53,134 nt of DNA from an uncultured Lentisphaerota bacterium. Its GTDB lineage: Bacteria > Verrucomicrobiota > Lentisphaeria > Oligosphaerales > CAITYL01. Positions within the stretch are counted from its first letter, which is position 1. Every line of letters starts with the position of its first letter. Below, piece after piece: positions 27,530 through 36,803 of the stretch. The position numbers and the translations under genes were made by a program. The notes under the pieces are model-generated. The model made no database searches, was not told the DNA's origin, and saw nothing but the letters and a program-made list of their open reading frames with translations. Location: assembly GCA_903921725.1 (NCBI GenBank), contig CAIXRA010000022.1:1-53134 (forward strand), given 5' to 3'.

Positions 27530-27838
27530 GAAACGGACGGGCGGCGAGCGATCCCCCCTCAAAAAAACGGCGCACCGCCACGCCGACCGGCGCAGCCGCT
27601 TCACCGACAGGGTTTCGGCCGGGCCTGGAAACGGGTCTGTCCGCCGGGGATGGCGTGCCCGACGCCGTTGACGGCAAGGGTGTAGGAGGCGTTGGCCCGG
27701 CCGGTTCCGCCTCCGCCGCCGGTAAACCCGCCGTCCGGCAAGCGGTGCGCATGGAACCTGAAATTTTCACGCGTGTCTATTCGCAGGTCGGACTGCCTGC
27801 CGTTGCGGCGTGCATCCGAGAGGACACATGGATATTTC
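27530..27838. other. intergenic stretch, no gene recognised
   Basis: About 310 bp of very GC-rich DNA. A minus-strand frame (27840 to 27601) ends with a glycine-rich run and the readable piece NASYTLAVNGVGHAIPGG, which could be the tail of a decayed protein, but it has no credible start. I see no clear terminator or promoter. Confidence 0.35.
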
Positions 27839-30646
27839 ATGAAACGTCATCCGGCCATCGCCAGCTTTCTGTCCGCCGCATTCAGCGCGGGCCTCCTGCT
27901 CCACCCGTCCCTGTGGGCGGCGGAGACGTCCGCCGTCAAGCCCAAGCCGGGCGAGACACGGGGAGCGGTGGAGAATCCCGATGAGAAAAAGGGGAGGCAG
28001 CCGTCGGCCGCCGCAGGCCGGGAGCATGACGCGGCGGCCTGGGACATGCAGACTGTCGGCGCCAAGTTCGCGCAGACCGGGCATCTGATGACCCCCGCCG
28101 GCCAGTGCCTGAACGTATCGGGCCGAGTGATGGATCTGGCGCTGGTTCGCGGTGGTAAATTCCTGGTGGTCAAGACGGATTGCGGCCCGGTCGTTGTTGA
28201 TGCCGTGAGTTTCACGAAACTGAAGCAGTATCAGGTGCCGGAAAAGGAGGCCGCGGAGGCGGAGCGGGAGAAGCGTCTGCGGGCTGATGCGGAAAAGAAT
28301 CCGAAGTTGAAGGAAGATCCGCAGTGGGAGAAAAAAATCAGGGAAAAGGCCGATGCAGGGTGGGGCGCGTTCGGCGGCTCGATGCACGGGATGGCGGTTG
28401 GCGCGGACGATGCGACGGTCTATGTCACGGACAAGTCCCGGCATCTCTTCATCGGCACGATCGGTGAACAGGGTGGGCTGGTTTACGGCCCCTCCGTCAG
28501 CCTCGACATTGACAAAAAAGACACCAACCCGCTGGGGGTGGCGCTGGTGCCCGGCGGCAAGACGGCGCTGGTCGCACTGGCCTTGGCCAACGCGGTGGGC
28601 GTGGTTGACCTGAATGCCGGCAAGATGGTGGCGACGATTCCGGTCGGCGTCTGCCCCTACGGCGTGGAGGTCAGCCGCGACGGCGCGACGGCGTTTGTCA
28701 GCAATCTCGGCGGCAGCCTGCCGAAAAAGGGCGAAAAAACCGAAAAGACGGCGGGGATGGACAAGGCGGGGACCGACATGGCGGTGGATGCCCGTTCGGT
28801 GGCGCTGCGAGGGACGGTGTCGGTGATTGACGTTGCCAGGCGCAGGGTTGTCGGAGAGATCACGACCCGCATCCATCCCGAGGCGATGGTGCTGTCCCCC
28901 GACGGCCGGCGGCTTTATGTCGTGGATGCGGGCGGTGACGGCGTCTCCGTGATTGATGTCGCCGCGCGCAGGGTCGTGAAGTCGCTCAGCACCAAGCCGC
29001 AGGCCGATCTTCCCTACGGCAGCCTGGCCAACGGCGTGGCGGTCGGCGGCGACGGGAAAACCATTTTCACCGCCAATGCCGGCAACAACGCCGTCGCCAT
29101 GATCAATCTCGAGCGTCCGCAGGATCCGCCGTTCGCCTTCATCGCCGCCGGCGGGTTCCCCGGTTCCGTCCGTGTTTCGGGCGACAGTCTGTTCATCGGC
29201 AATGTGACCGGCTACGCCGGCGACCTGCAGAAGGTCACCATCCCCAAAGATCCGGCCGCGCTGAAAAAACTGACCGCCGAGGCCGGCAAAAGTTTTCACC
29301 TTGCGGAAATCATCCGTGCGCAGGCCCGTGCGCAGGCCGGCGTGCCGCCCCGGCCGGTGCCGGCGCGTGTGGGCGATCCGTCACCGATCCGGCACATCGT
29401 CTACGTCATCAAGGAAAATAAGAAATACGACCAGGTGCTCGGCGACATCGGCCGCGGCAACAGCGAGCCGAAGCTCTGCGAATTCCCCCGCGTCACCACG
29501 CCCAACACCCATGCGCTTGCCGATGAGTTCGTCCTGCTCGACAACTACTACTGCGGCGGCGTCCTTTCCTGCGACGGCCACCAGTGGGCGGTCCAGGGGC
29601 TGACCTCGCCCATCCGCGAGAAGGACTGGGCCAACAGGCACATCTCCTACGACTTCGGCGAGGACCCGCTCTGCGTCGCCGGCTGCGGCTTTATCTGGGA
29701 TCATGTCCTGCGGCGGGGGCTTTCGTTCCGCAACTTCGGCGAACTCGGGCACGGCGTCTTCCCCAAGGGTAACAAGTGGACCGACAATTACCAGGCATGG
29801 AAAAATGGAACTTGGCCGAAGGTGATCAGCGGCCGGCACACCTTCGAAGCGGTCCGGCGCTACAGCGACCTCCGCTATCCGGGCTGGGAAATGCTCATCC
29901 CCGACCAGATCCGGGCCGATGCGTTCCTGACCGCGCTGAGGGAGTTTGAAGCGGCAAAGAAGATGCCGGACTTGGTCGTCATCTACCTGCCCAACGACCA
30001 TACCATGCACGGGTCGGTCAACAATCCGACGCCCCGCGCCTATGTCGCCGACAACGACCTCGCCCTCGGCCGCATCATCGAGGGGTTGTCGAAGAGCCCG
30101 TTCTGGAAGGATATGGCGGTCTTCATCAACGAGGACGATCCGCAGACCGGTGCCGACCATGTGGACGGGCACCGCTCCCTCTGCCTGGTCGCCAGTCCCT
30201 ATTCCCGCCGCGGCGGCGCCGTGGTCAGCCGGTTCTACAACCAGTCCTCCGTTCTGCATACCATCTGCCGCATCCTCGGGCTGCCGCCGATGAACCAGGT
30301 CGTGGCCATGGCACCGGTCATGGAGGAGTGCTTCCAGGAAACGCCCGACTTCGCGCCCTACGTCTGCCGTCCGGCCAACGTCCCGCTTGACGAGCTGAAC
30401 CCCGATCCCAAAAACGTGCAGTCGAAAACCCAGGCCAGGCTGGCGCCAAAAACATTGAAGCTCGATTTCTCGGCGCCGGACCGCATCGACGAGGACGCGG
30501 TGATGTTCAGCCGCTGGGTCTGGTCAACCGTTCGCGGCGACGAACCGTTTCCGGTTGAATATACCGGCCCCCACGGCAGGGGGCTGAAAGCCCTCGGCCT
30601 CCGCCTCGACCCGAATGTGCAGGTGGAGGATGACGACGACGGCTGA
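27839..30646 (+). CDS. exported YncE-type propeller / phosphoesterase fusion
   Basis: 935 residues. The start at 27839 opens a signal peptide (HPAIASFLSAAFSAGLLLHP, then WAAE). Residues about 70-430 are YVTN/YncE-type beta-propeller repeats, for example GVVDLNAGKMVATIPVGVCP and LYVVDAGGDGVSVIDVAARR, with a charged helical insert (AEAEREKRLRADAEK). From about 515 a phosphoesterase of the alkaline phosphatase superfamily begins: IRHIVYVIKENKKYDQVLGD, then IYLPNDHTMHG, NEDDPQTGADHVDGHR and RGGAVVSRFYNQSS. This architecture is a known bifunctional annotation; the substrate is unknown. Confidence 0.85.
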   Translation: MKRHPAIASFLSAAFSAGLLLHPSLWAAETSAVKPKPGETRGAVENPDEKKGRQPSAAAGREHDAAAWDMQTVGAKFAQTGHLMTPAGQCLNVSGRVMDLALVRGGKFLVVKTDCGPVVVDAVSFTKLKQYQVPEKEAAEAEREKRLRADAEKNPKLKEDPQWEKKIREKADAGWGAFGGSMHGMAVGADDATVYVTDKSRHLFIGTIGEQGGLVYGPSVSLDIDKKDTNPLGVALVPGGKTALVALALANAVGVVDLNAGKMVATIPVGVCPYGVEVSRDGATAFVSNLGGSLPKKGEKTEKTAGMDKAGTDMAVDARSVALRGTVSVIDVARRRVVGEITTRIHPEAMVLSPDGRRLYVVDAGGDGVSVIDVAARRVVKSLSTKPQADLPYGSLANGVAVGGDGKTIFTANAGNNAVAMINLERPQDPPFAFIAAGGFPGSVRVSGDSLFIGNVTGYAGDLQKVTIPKDPAALKKLTAEAGKSFHLAEIIRAQARAQAGVPPRPVPARVGDPSPIRHIVYVIKENKKYDQVLGDIGRGNSEPKLCEFPRVTTPNTHALADEFVLLDNYYCGGVLSCDGHQWAVQGLTSPIREKDWANRHISYDFGEDPLCVAGCGFIWDHVLRRGLSFRNFGELGHGVFPKGNKWTDNYQAWKNGTWPKVISGRHTFEAVRRYSDLRYPGWEMLIPDQIRADAFLTALREFEAAKKMPDLVVIYLPNDHTMHGSVNNPTPRAYVADNDLALGRIIEGLSKSPFWKDMAVFINEDDPQTGADHVDGHRSLCLVASPYSRRGGAVVSRFYNQSSVLHTICRILGLPPMNQVVAMAPVMEECFQETPDFAPYVCRPANVPLDELNPDPKNVQSKTQARLAPKTLKLDFSAPDRIDEDAVMFSRWVWSTVRGDEPFPVEYTGPHGRGLKALGLRLDPNVQVEDDDDG

Positions 30647-30998
30647 GCCGCGTCCTGCCCGGCGGATGCGAAGGCATGTTCTCCAGCGGAGGCGCAGAGG
30701 CGCGGAGGGGTTTTGACCACAAAATTCCGCAAAATGGGCACAAGATAAGCTTGGAGTTCGAGCTTCCAAAGCTCCGACAAAATAGGCAAAAATAGGTTGG
30801 AGTTCACCGCTTCAGCTTGCTGCAAACGGGAGCGTGGGCGTCCCGCCCGCTCTCGCCGCGGCATCTTGCCCGGCGCATGCAGACTGAAGCCTGTACGCCA
30901 GCGGCCACAGGAACGCCGGTTTCCCGTTCGGCAAGGGAAAACGCCGGTGCCGCCTGAAGGCGGAACTGCAAATGGGCGGGGGCGGTTTCCACGCCATG
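30647..30998. other. non-coding patch with short repeats
   Basis: No protein-like frame. It contains a GGCGCAGAGGCGCGGAGG purine repeat, TTGGAGTTC twice (the first inside the interrupted palindrome TTGGAgttcgagctTCCAA), and a GAGCGTGGGCGTCCCGCC run. It looks like repetitive intergenic DNA between two convergent transcription units. Confidence 0.4.
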
Positions 30999-31026
30999 AA
31001 AAAGGCCGCCTTCGTGGAAGGCGGCC
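30999..31026 (-). terminator. Rho-independent terminator of pseudopilin operon
   Basis: Minus-strand stem GGCCGCCTTC / GAAGGCGGCC (10 bp, 3-nt loop) followed by TTTTTC, just after the last pseudopilin gene. Confidence 0.92.
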
Positions 31027-31047
31027 CCGGAGTCTGGCGGACAATCC

Positions 31048-31569
31048 TCAGCGCCAGGAGTTGATGTCGTCGCGCTTGCCGCCGCCACCCGACGCCTGGG
31101 ACATGTTGAACTCACCCTTGTCGTTGTACTTGTTGGGGCCCCAGGACCACACCGCCGCCGTGTTGTAGACGGTCTCGTACGTGCTGCCGGCGGTGATGGT
31201 GCCGGTATCGCTTAGGGCGACCGAAAAGTCGTTGCCCCAAGGATCTTTGAATTCGGGCGTCGTACCCGTAATCTTGGTCGGGACCAGGAACGGAATGTTG
31301 CGGGGGTTCTTGGTGTTGGGCGGCGTGCTTGCCGAAAGGATGGGAAGAAGCGTCGCACTGGTGGTCGCGCCGTCCGCGGGCAGGACGCCGTATTGGGTCT
31401 CGAACTGCTTGCAGGCCAGCAGCAGGGCGGAAATCTGCGCCTTGGCCTTGGTCCGCATGGCGGCGCGCTTGGCAAGATCGAGGCCGGAAAGAACCAGCCC
31501 CGCCAGGATGCCGATGATGGAGATCACGACGAGCAGTTCAATGAGCGTGAATGAGCGTGCTTTCTTCAT
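31048..31569 (-). CDS. GspG-like pseudopilin
   Basis: 173 residues. Short leader MKKARS then FTLIELLVVISIIGILAG with Glu5 of the mature form. A pilin-like helix follows, then DPWGNDFSVAL and WSWGPNKYNDKGEFN near the end, the calcium-loop style of major pseudopilin GspG. Residue -1 of the cleavage site is Ser, not Gly. It is the last gene of the seven-gene minus-strand operon, with an AAAGG site. Probable main subunit of a type II secretion pseudopilus. Confidence 0.85.
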   Translation of the reverse strand: MKKARSFTLIELLVVISIIGILAGLVLSGLDLAKRAAMRTKAKAQISALLLACKQFETQYGVLPADGATTSATLLPILSASTPPNTKNPRNIPFLVPTKITGTTPEFKDPWGNDFSVALSDTGTITAGSTYETVYNTAAVWSWGPNKYNDKGEFNMSQASGGGGKRDDINSWR

Positions 31570-31582
31570 GGATTCATACCTT

Positions 31583-32188
31583 TCAGTTGCGCTTCCAGTT
31601 CGTGTTGTCGTCGGAGACGATGTTCTTGTTGATGACGGTTCCGCCCTTGTCCATGTAGGCGCGCTTCGGGTCGGGGGTGGTCGGAACGGGGCTATCGATC
31701 GGCTCGGCGCCGAAGAAGTAATCCGCCCCCGCGCTCCACATGTCGAATGACTCCGGGGTCACTTTCCCGGGGCACTGGTAGTAGATGATGGATCCGAAAC
31801 CGTCCACCACGCAGTTGGTGATGGTCCCGTTGGAGCCGGTCGTCCACCTGTCGCACCCCTGCAGATACATCCCCGTCGGATCTCCGGTGCTAAAGTTGGG
31901 CTTGACCAGCCCCTGCAGAAAGGTTATGGTCAGCGGTTGGGGAACATTCGCCACCTGGGGTTGCTGCGGGAAATAGCGCCAATCCGCGCGGTATTGGTTG
32001 AATGCCTGGTCAAGCTGGGAGAACACGGCCTTGGACAAGGCCTGCGAGTTGCGGAATGCGGCGTATTTCACCGTCAGAATGGCGATCATCGACAGCAGCA
32101 GGATGATGCCGACGACCGTCATCATCTCGATGAGGGTGAAGCGCCGCGAATTTCGCGAGATTCGTGTTGCCGGGTTTGTCTGCATCAT
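31583..32188 (-). CDS. pseudopilin, GspG/H type
   Basis: 201 residues with an 18-residue basic leader, then FTLIEMMTVVGIILLLSMIA; Glu5 is present and -1 is Arg. The C-terminal domain contains GFGSIIYYQCPGK and SAGADYFFGAEP and two or three cysteines. The start overlaps the stop of the preceding gene (ATGA) after AGGAG. A minor or second major pseudopilin. Confidence 0.8.
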   Translation of the reverse strand: MMQTNPATRISRNSRRFTLIEMMTVVGIILLLSMIAILTVKYAAFRNSQALSKAVFSQLDQAFNQYRADWRYFPQQPQVANVPQPLTITFLQGLVKPNFSTGDPTGMYLQGCDRWTTGSNGTITNCVVDGFGSIIYYQCPGKVTPESFDMWSAGADYFFGAEPIDSPVPTTPDPKRAYMDKGGTVINKNIVSDDNTNWKRN

Positions 32189-32823
32189 TTTTCTCCTGCG
32201 CCGTTGGTCGCGGACGGTTTCGTTTTGGCCGCCGGTTTGACGCCCTGCGGTTTTTTCACGGTGCTGAGTTCGGCCGGGAGGAACCAATCTCGGCGTGGGG
32301 GACGCCCCGTAACTTCGGCAATGCTCTCCTCAAGCTTGGGGATGGCCGCAAGCGCCTCCTTGATGGGGGCTGCATATCCGGTTTCCCCGGCCTTCAGTAC
32401 TTTGAGGTTCTCGCCTGCAAGATCGGCGTACAGTTTGGCGGCGCGGACATATAATTCAGCCGTGGCTTTGGCCTTGGGGTTCTTGGCCATTTCCGCGGCC
32501 CGTGCCTGGTATTGTTTGGCGATGCGCTCGTTCTGCGGCAGGTCGTGCTTGCAGCCGGCCAGGACGGGTTCGTTGACCCTCTGGAAAATGGTCAGCGGGT
32601 CGGGGCTTTCCTTCTTGATCCATTCCATGATCGCCTTCCAGCGGCGCCGCTCATCCTTTTGCGCTTGCAGCCGCTTTTTCTCCTTTTCAGCCTGCTGTGC
32701 CTGCGTCGTCTGTGGTGCGGCCGGCGTGCTCTGAGCCCGGGCCGGCGGTGCGGAAAGGAGCGCCGCCAGCAGGGAAATCATCCCCGCCAGCAGGAAGCGT
32801 TGCATGAGTGCTTGTGGATGCAT
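32185..32823 (-). CDS. exported Lys/Ala-rich protein in pseudopilin operon
   Basis: 212 residues; family not recognised. The start at 32823 follows AAGGGAG and opens a signal peptide (RFLLAGMISLLAALLSAPPA, cut near ARA|QS). The mature part is helical and charged (QQAEKEKKRLQAQKDERRR; KNPKAKATAELYVRAAKLYA) with a Lys/Pro-rich tail. Located between GspK-like and pseudopilin genes with ATGA coupling, it probably belongs to the machine's periplasmic part. Confidence 0.7.
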   Translation of the reverse strand: MHPQALMQRFLLAGMISLLAALLSAPPARAQSTPAAPQTTQAQQAEKEKKRLQAQKDERRRWKAIMEWIKKESPDPLTIFQRVNEPVLAGCKHDLPQNERIAKQYQARAAEMAKNPKAKATAELYVRAAKLYADLAGENLKVLKAGETGYAAPIKEALAAIPKLEESIAEVTGRPPRRDWFLPAELSTVKKPQGVKPAAKTKPSATNGAGEK

Positions 32824-32858
32824 CGGTGTTCTCCCTTGCCGGCCGCCGCCGGCGGCGG

Positions 32859-35390
32859 TCACTCGTTCAGGTAGGACAGCTTCTCAATGCGGAATTTGTT
32901 GGTGTAGGCATCCCGGTACACAATGGCCAGCATTTTCTGCTCGCCGGTGACCAGCACGGATTTTCCGCCGCATGTCACGCTGCCGGGAACGGTGTCCGGC
33001 ACTTCCTGCAGCGACTGGGCGGTGACCAGGATGGAGAAATAGTTCTGCCGCGTCGTCAGCAGCGCCGCAGTCTTGCCGATGAGTTCCTCCTGCGCGGCGT
33101 CGGGCTTTGTCGCGTCGGCATACGGGGCCGAACCGAAATATTTTTCAGCCGCTTCGCCGCGGCTTGTGTACGGGTAGGATGCGCTTGCTGTTGTCGGCGG
33201 TGCGGCGGTGGCGATGGCGGTGGTGCCGGCCATGGCGGCGGTGGTGTTCGAGAGCGTGCCGCCGGTCTTGACGTCGTTGCTGACCAAGCCTTTCCACACG
33301 CCCGCCGACGGGCTGTTGACGTTGACCTTGCCGCGCACGAGGGCTTCCCCCTGGAGTTTCGCCTGGTCCAGGATGTTGGCGTCGCCGTCCGTGTATTTGC
33401 CGCTTGCCGTCGTCGAAAACTTTTTCAGGTTGATGGTGCAGAATTTCTCGCCGCGGCTGATGCAACCCAGTTCCCACAGGCTCTTCATCGGTTCGTTGCG
33501 GATGTAGGCGGTGGACCAGGTTGTCGGATCCGCACCCGCCTCCTTGTCGTTGGCCGGCGCACCGGCCGGCGCGCCTACCGAGGAATTGAATTTCCCCGCA
33601 TCTGTCGAGGCTTTTTCCTCGCGCTTCCACTCCGTGTTGGCGTCGAGGTTGGAGCGGGGGTCGTAGGCCTGGAAATCATAGTCCCGGATATCGTTCCCGG
33701 GGCTTCCGATGGTGTTGTTCAGGTCGAACTCAGACGCCGATACGTTGGCATAGTCGGCCACCCCCTCCGAGGTGGTCAGCAGGGCGCAGACGCTTGACGC
33801 CTTGAACACGGGAAGGGCGGCGTCGCCGTTCCGGGTGCTCCATTGATAGTGAACCCGCTTCTGCAGGCCGCTGCTGTAGGACGACGCAGCCATGGACGCG
33901 GGTGGGGTCAGGTTGAAGCGGATTCCATAGACCGACGCATCGGCGTCGTCAATGGTCATGTTGGTGCCGTAATCGCCGTAGCCGATGGTGTTCTGCATCG
34001 AGTCCGAGAAGCGCAGGTCAACCGTCAGGGCGCTCAGCGTCGCCGGGGATGCGGGCGCGGCGGTTTTGTAGATGTTGACCAGCTTGACGGCGGCGGTGAA
34101 GTACAGGTCGTAGGTGTAGGTCGGGGCATCGCGGTCGCCGTCGTCCGAAACCGTGGCTTCGCTGTGCACCGTGACCTCATAGATATAGGGGACCTTCTCG
34201 TTGCCCATGTAGGTGCAGGTGGCTTTCGTATAGGAGCCGTCCTTTGGGTTTCCGCCCGCCACGAAGTCCGTCGTGGCCTTGTTGTCGGTGTCGCAGTAGT
34301 CGATGATGTTGGCGGCCACCTGGCTGGAGACGCTGGCACCGGCCGCGTTTTTCATCGTTGCCAAGCAGGGGATGCTGCTGGCTTCAGTGGTGGACGGGAC
34401 GGCAGGCGTTTTGGTGGTGTCCCAGAACGATGTTTTGGTGCCCGACGACAGCGAGGTGGCGGTGACGCCGGTCCAGTCCGCCCGCGCCAGATTTAAGCGG
34501 CTGTAGTCCTTCTGGGTCGTGAAGTCATACCACGCTTCGGGGTCGTAGCTGTAGGGCGAGAAGATTTGGAAAATGTCCTCGGTTCCGGTGACGGAGCTGT
34601 AGGCGCCGGCGACGGGAGTGGCTTTGGTTTGGACGCCGGCTGCGCCGTTGACCATGTGCTGCCAGGAGACCCAGAGCGGGGCGCTGGCAAACCCCAGCGA
34701 GCCGAAAGTGCTCGAGGCGACGTTGATTTCCTTTGGCGCCTGGCCGATGCGGGTGCCCGGCGTTATTCCCGATGCGGTGCCGGTGGATAGCTTGGCGAGC
34801 GTCGCCGCGCAGTTGGGGTCGAGCTTGCCCGACTCGTCGATGATGACATACGCGACGCGGCCGATGACTTTGGTCGTGGCGTTGTTCCGAATGGGTAGCC
34901 AGGTGGCGCCCCCGCCGGTCCGGATCCACGAGTCTGCTGGCGTGAAGAACGGCTGCGAGGAGCCGCTTGTGTATTGCAGCGCGGCCGACAGCGCTGTTTC
35001 AACCCCGTCTGCTTCGGCGGCGGTGCCGTCCTTGCACGCGGCCACATAACGCCCGCTCCAGCCGTTCCCTGTTGGGGCCTTGATGAAGAGGCTGCTCGCC
35101 TTGACGGCCGGAAAGAGGTTCCCCCGTTCGGCTGCGGTCGTCGGCAGCGCGCTGAATGCCGGATAGCTGTTGCTGAGATAGGCGATGGCCCGGTCAACCC
35201 CAGACTCGCAGAAGAGGCGGGCGCGCACCAGGTCGGAGTTCGCGCTGGCGGCGTTGCGCTCCGTGCGGGTGGAAAAGGAAAAACTGATGGCCAGGATGAG
35301 CAGCAGCGACAGGATGCCGAGCGTCATGATGATGGCGACGCCCCGCTGCTTGCGGAAGGCACCGGGCCGGATTGTGTTGGTTGGCTTCAT
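32859..35390 (-). CDS. large GspK-like minor pseudopilin
   Basis: 843 residues, far longer than typical GspK (about 300-350). The N-terminus is FRKQRG|VAIIMTLGILSL with Gly at -1 and no Glu5, as usual for GspK, then SFSFSTRTERNAASAN and ARLFCESGVDRAIAYL. The body carries Ser/Thr/Ala-rich regions with several IDESGKLDPN- and NIIDYCDTDN-like SAM-domain pieces and a late VNVNSPS motif. The ATG at 35390 follows GAGG. It should cap the pseudopilus with the I- and J-like proteins. Confidence 0.75.
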   Translation of the reverse strand: MKPTNTIRPGAFRKQRGVAIIMTLGILSLLLILAISFSFSTRTERNAASANSDLVRARLFCESGVDRAIAYLSNSYPAFSALPTTAAERGNLFPAVKASSLFIKAPTGNGWSGRYVAACKDGTAAEADGVETALSAALQYTSGSSQPFFTPADSWIRTGGGATWLPIRNNATTKVIGRVAYVIIDESGKLDPNCAATLAKLSTGTASGITPGTRIGQAPKEINVASSTFGSLGFASAPLWVSWQHMVNGAAGVQTKATPVAGAYSSVTGTEDIFQIFSPYSYDPEAWYDFTTQKDYSRLNLARADWTGVTATSLSSGTKTSFWDTTKTPAVPSTTEASSIPCLATMKNAAGASVSSQVAANIIDYCDTDNKATTDFVAGGNPKDGSYTKATCTYMGNEKVPYIYEVTVHSEATVSDDGDRDAPTYTYDLYFTAAVKLVNIYKTAAPASPATLSALTVDLRFSDSMQNTIGYGDYGTNMTIDDADASVYGIRFNLTPPASMAASSYSSGLQKRVHYQWSTRNGDAALPVFKASSVCALLTTSEGVADYANVSASEFDLNNTIGSPGNDIRDYDFQAYDPRSNLDANTEWKREEKASTDAGKFNSSVGAPAGAPANDKEAGADPTTWSTAYIRNEPMKSLWELGCISRGEKFCTINLKKFSTTASGKYTDGDANILDQAKLQGEALVRGKVNVNSPSAGVWKGLVSNDVKTGGTLSNTTAAMAGTTAIATAAPPTTASASYPYTSRGEAAEKYFGSAPYADATKPDAAQEELIGKTAALLTTRQNYFSILVTAQSLQEVPDTVPGSVTCGGKSVLVTGEQKMLAIVYRDAYTNKFRIEKLSYLNE

Positions 35391-35463
35391 GTGTTGTCGC
35401 CTCGGATGGTTGTTTGGCGGGCTTGCCGCCCGTTTGCGGGGCTGCCGCCGGTGTCGGTTCCCC

Positions 35464-36135
35464 TCAGCCCCGGTTGCCGATGTAGAAGGTTCGGGAAAAG
35501 GTGCGCTTGCCCTTGTTTTTGGCTGCGTCCGAAGAAGAGGTGGGGCCCGCCGCCACCAGCTTCTCGTCGACCAGGGTGATGGTGACAATGACCTGCGCCG
35601 GCAGCGTGTTGATGGTGGTGGGGAGAAGCGCGACGCCGGCCGCGTCAATGCAGACAAAGGAAACGGCGACCACGCCGCTGGCGATGGCGGGGTCGCTGGC
35701 GCTGGCGGCGGTGATGGTGGTGGAGCCGGGCGCGAAGCTGTCCGAGCGCTTGCGCGTCAGTATGCTTTTTGCGGTGTCGAGCATGTAGGCGATGCCGCAC
35801 AGGTCCGATGCCGCGCTGGAAGCGCCGGGGATGGCGGAGACGAAGCGAATCTCGGTGGCGGACGACGGCATGAACGGAAGCTCCTCGCCGGGGCGTTCGT
35901 TGGCGACGGCGCACTGGAGGTCGGTGCTGATGATGGAGAAGGCGATGCGGGCGTTTTCGTAGATGCGCGTGCTGGTGTCGGCGCCGCGCCAGGTGGACTG
36001 CGCGCTGCCGAAGAAGCTGAAGGCGGCGAACATCAGGATGGTGAAGGTCGCCATCGCCATGATCAGTTCGAGCAGGGTGAACGCGCGGCGGGCGGCGACC
36101 CCGGAGCTGAGGTTCGGATGAGCGGTTTTTTTCAC
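35464..36135 (-). CDS. GspJ-like minor pseudopilin
   Basis: 223 residues. Leader MKKTAHPNLSSGVAARRA then FTLLELIMAMATFTILMFAA; Glu5 is present and -1 is Ala. The J-type pattern continues with STRIYENARIAFSIISTDLQ. Third gene of the operon, immediately upstream of the GspK-like gene as in type II secretion loci. Confidence 0.8.
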   Translation of the reverse strand: MKKTAHPNLSSGVAARRAFTLLELIMAMATFTILMFAAFSFFGSAQSTWRGADTSTRIYENARIAFSIISTDLQCAVANERPGEELPFMPSSATEIRFVSAIPGASSAASDLCGIAYMLDTAKSILTRKRSDSFAPGSTTITAASASDPAIASGVVAVSFVCIDAAGVALLPTTINTLPAQVIVTITLVDEKLVAAGPTSSSDAAKNKGKRTFSRTFYIGNRG

Positions 36136-36190
36136 GTAGCGCCTCTTTGGATGTCGCCCGCCGCTTCCCGGCGGGCGGCGGTCTGCCGGA

Positions 36191-36766
36191 TCAGCGGGCG
36201 AAGATGTCTTTGCAATAAAACGAGCTGGTGCGGTCGCCGGGGGCCTTTTGGGAAATCCAGCTGATTTCCACGTTCAGCGTGGCCCCCTTTGCGTAGTCCA
36301 GCATGGTACCGCCGACGGTGATCTGGCTCTTCCAGACCATGACGATGGCGTCGAAATCAAGATAATCCTTGGTTGAGTCGTATGGGCCGGTGACGGTGGA
36401 GTCCGGACGGGTATAGCGAATCACGCGGTAGGTGCCGGATCCCAAGTCATAGATGGTGCCGTCGGTGTCGAGGGCGGTGCCGGTTGGATTGCCGACCTGG
36501 GCAGCCGGGGGCGCCGGCCTGGTGGCGGGCATCGCGTCGATGGCGGTCGACCAGTGGCCTGTCTTGCGCGCCTGCGTCTCGAAGTGGTGGATGAGCTGGT
36601 CCCCGATTTCCGAGGAGTAGGTTTCGGCCATGGCGTCGCGCGAGGCGACGACACCGATGGGGAAGAGGGCCATGATGCTGGCAAAACCGAAGCCGACGAT
36701 GGCCGTCGCAAGGGCGACTTCCACCATGCTGAAGAACCGGAGTTTGCCTGTTGCATGACGCTTCAT
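36191..36766 (-). CDS. GspI/PilV-like minor pseudopilin
   Basis: 191 residues. MKRHATGKLRF then FSMVEVALATAIVGFGFASI; Glu5 is present and -1 is Phe. The I/V-type run IVGFGFASIMALFPIGVVAS is clear. AAGGAG precedes the ATG. Second gene of the operon. Confidence 0.8.
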   Translation of the reverse strand: MKRHATGKLRFFSMVEVALATAIVGFGFASIMALFPIGVVASRDAMAETYSSEIGDQLIHHFETQARKTGHWSTAIDAMPATRPAPPAAQVGNPTGTALDTDGTIYDLGSGTYRVIRYTRPDSTVTGPYDSTKDYLDFDAIVMVWKSQITVGGTMLDYAKGATLNVEISWISQKAPGDRTSSFYCKDIFAR

Positions 36767-36803
36767 GATTCGGCTCCTTGCCGCCGGGGAGGCCGCGGTT
36801 GTG

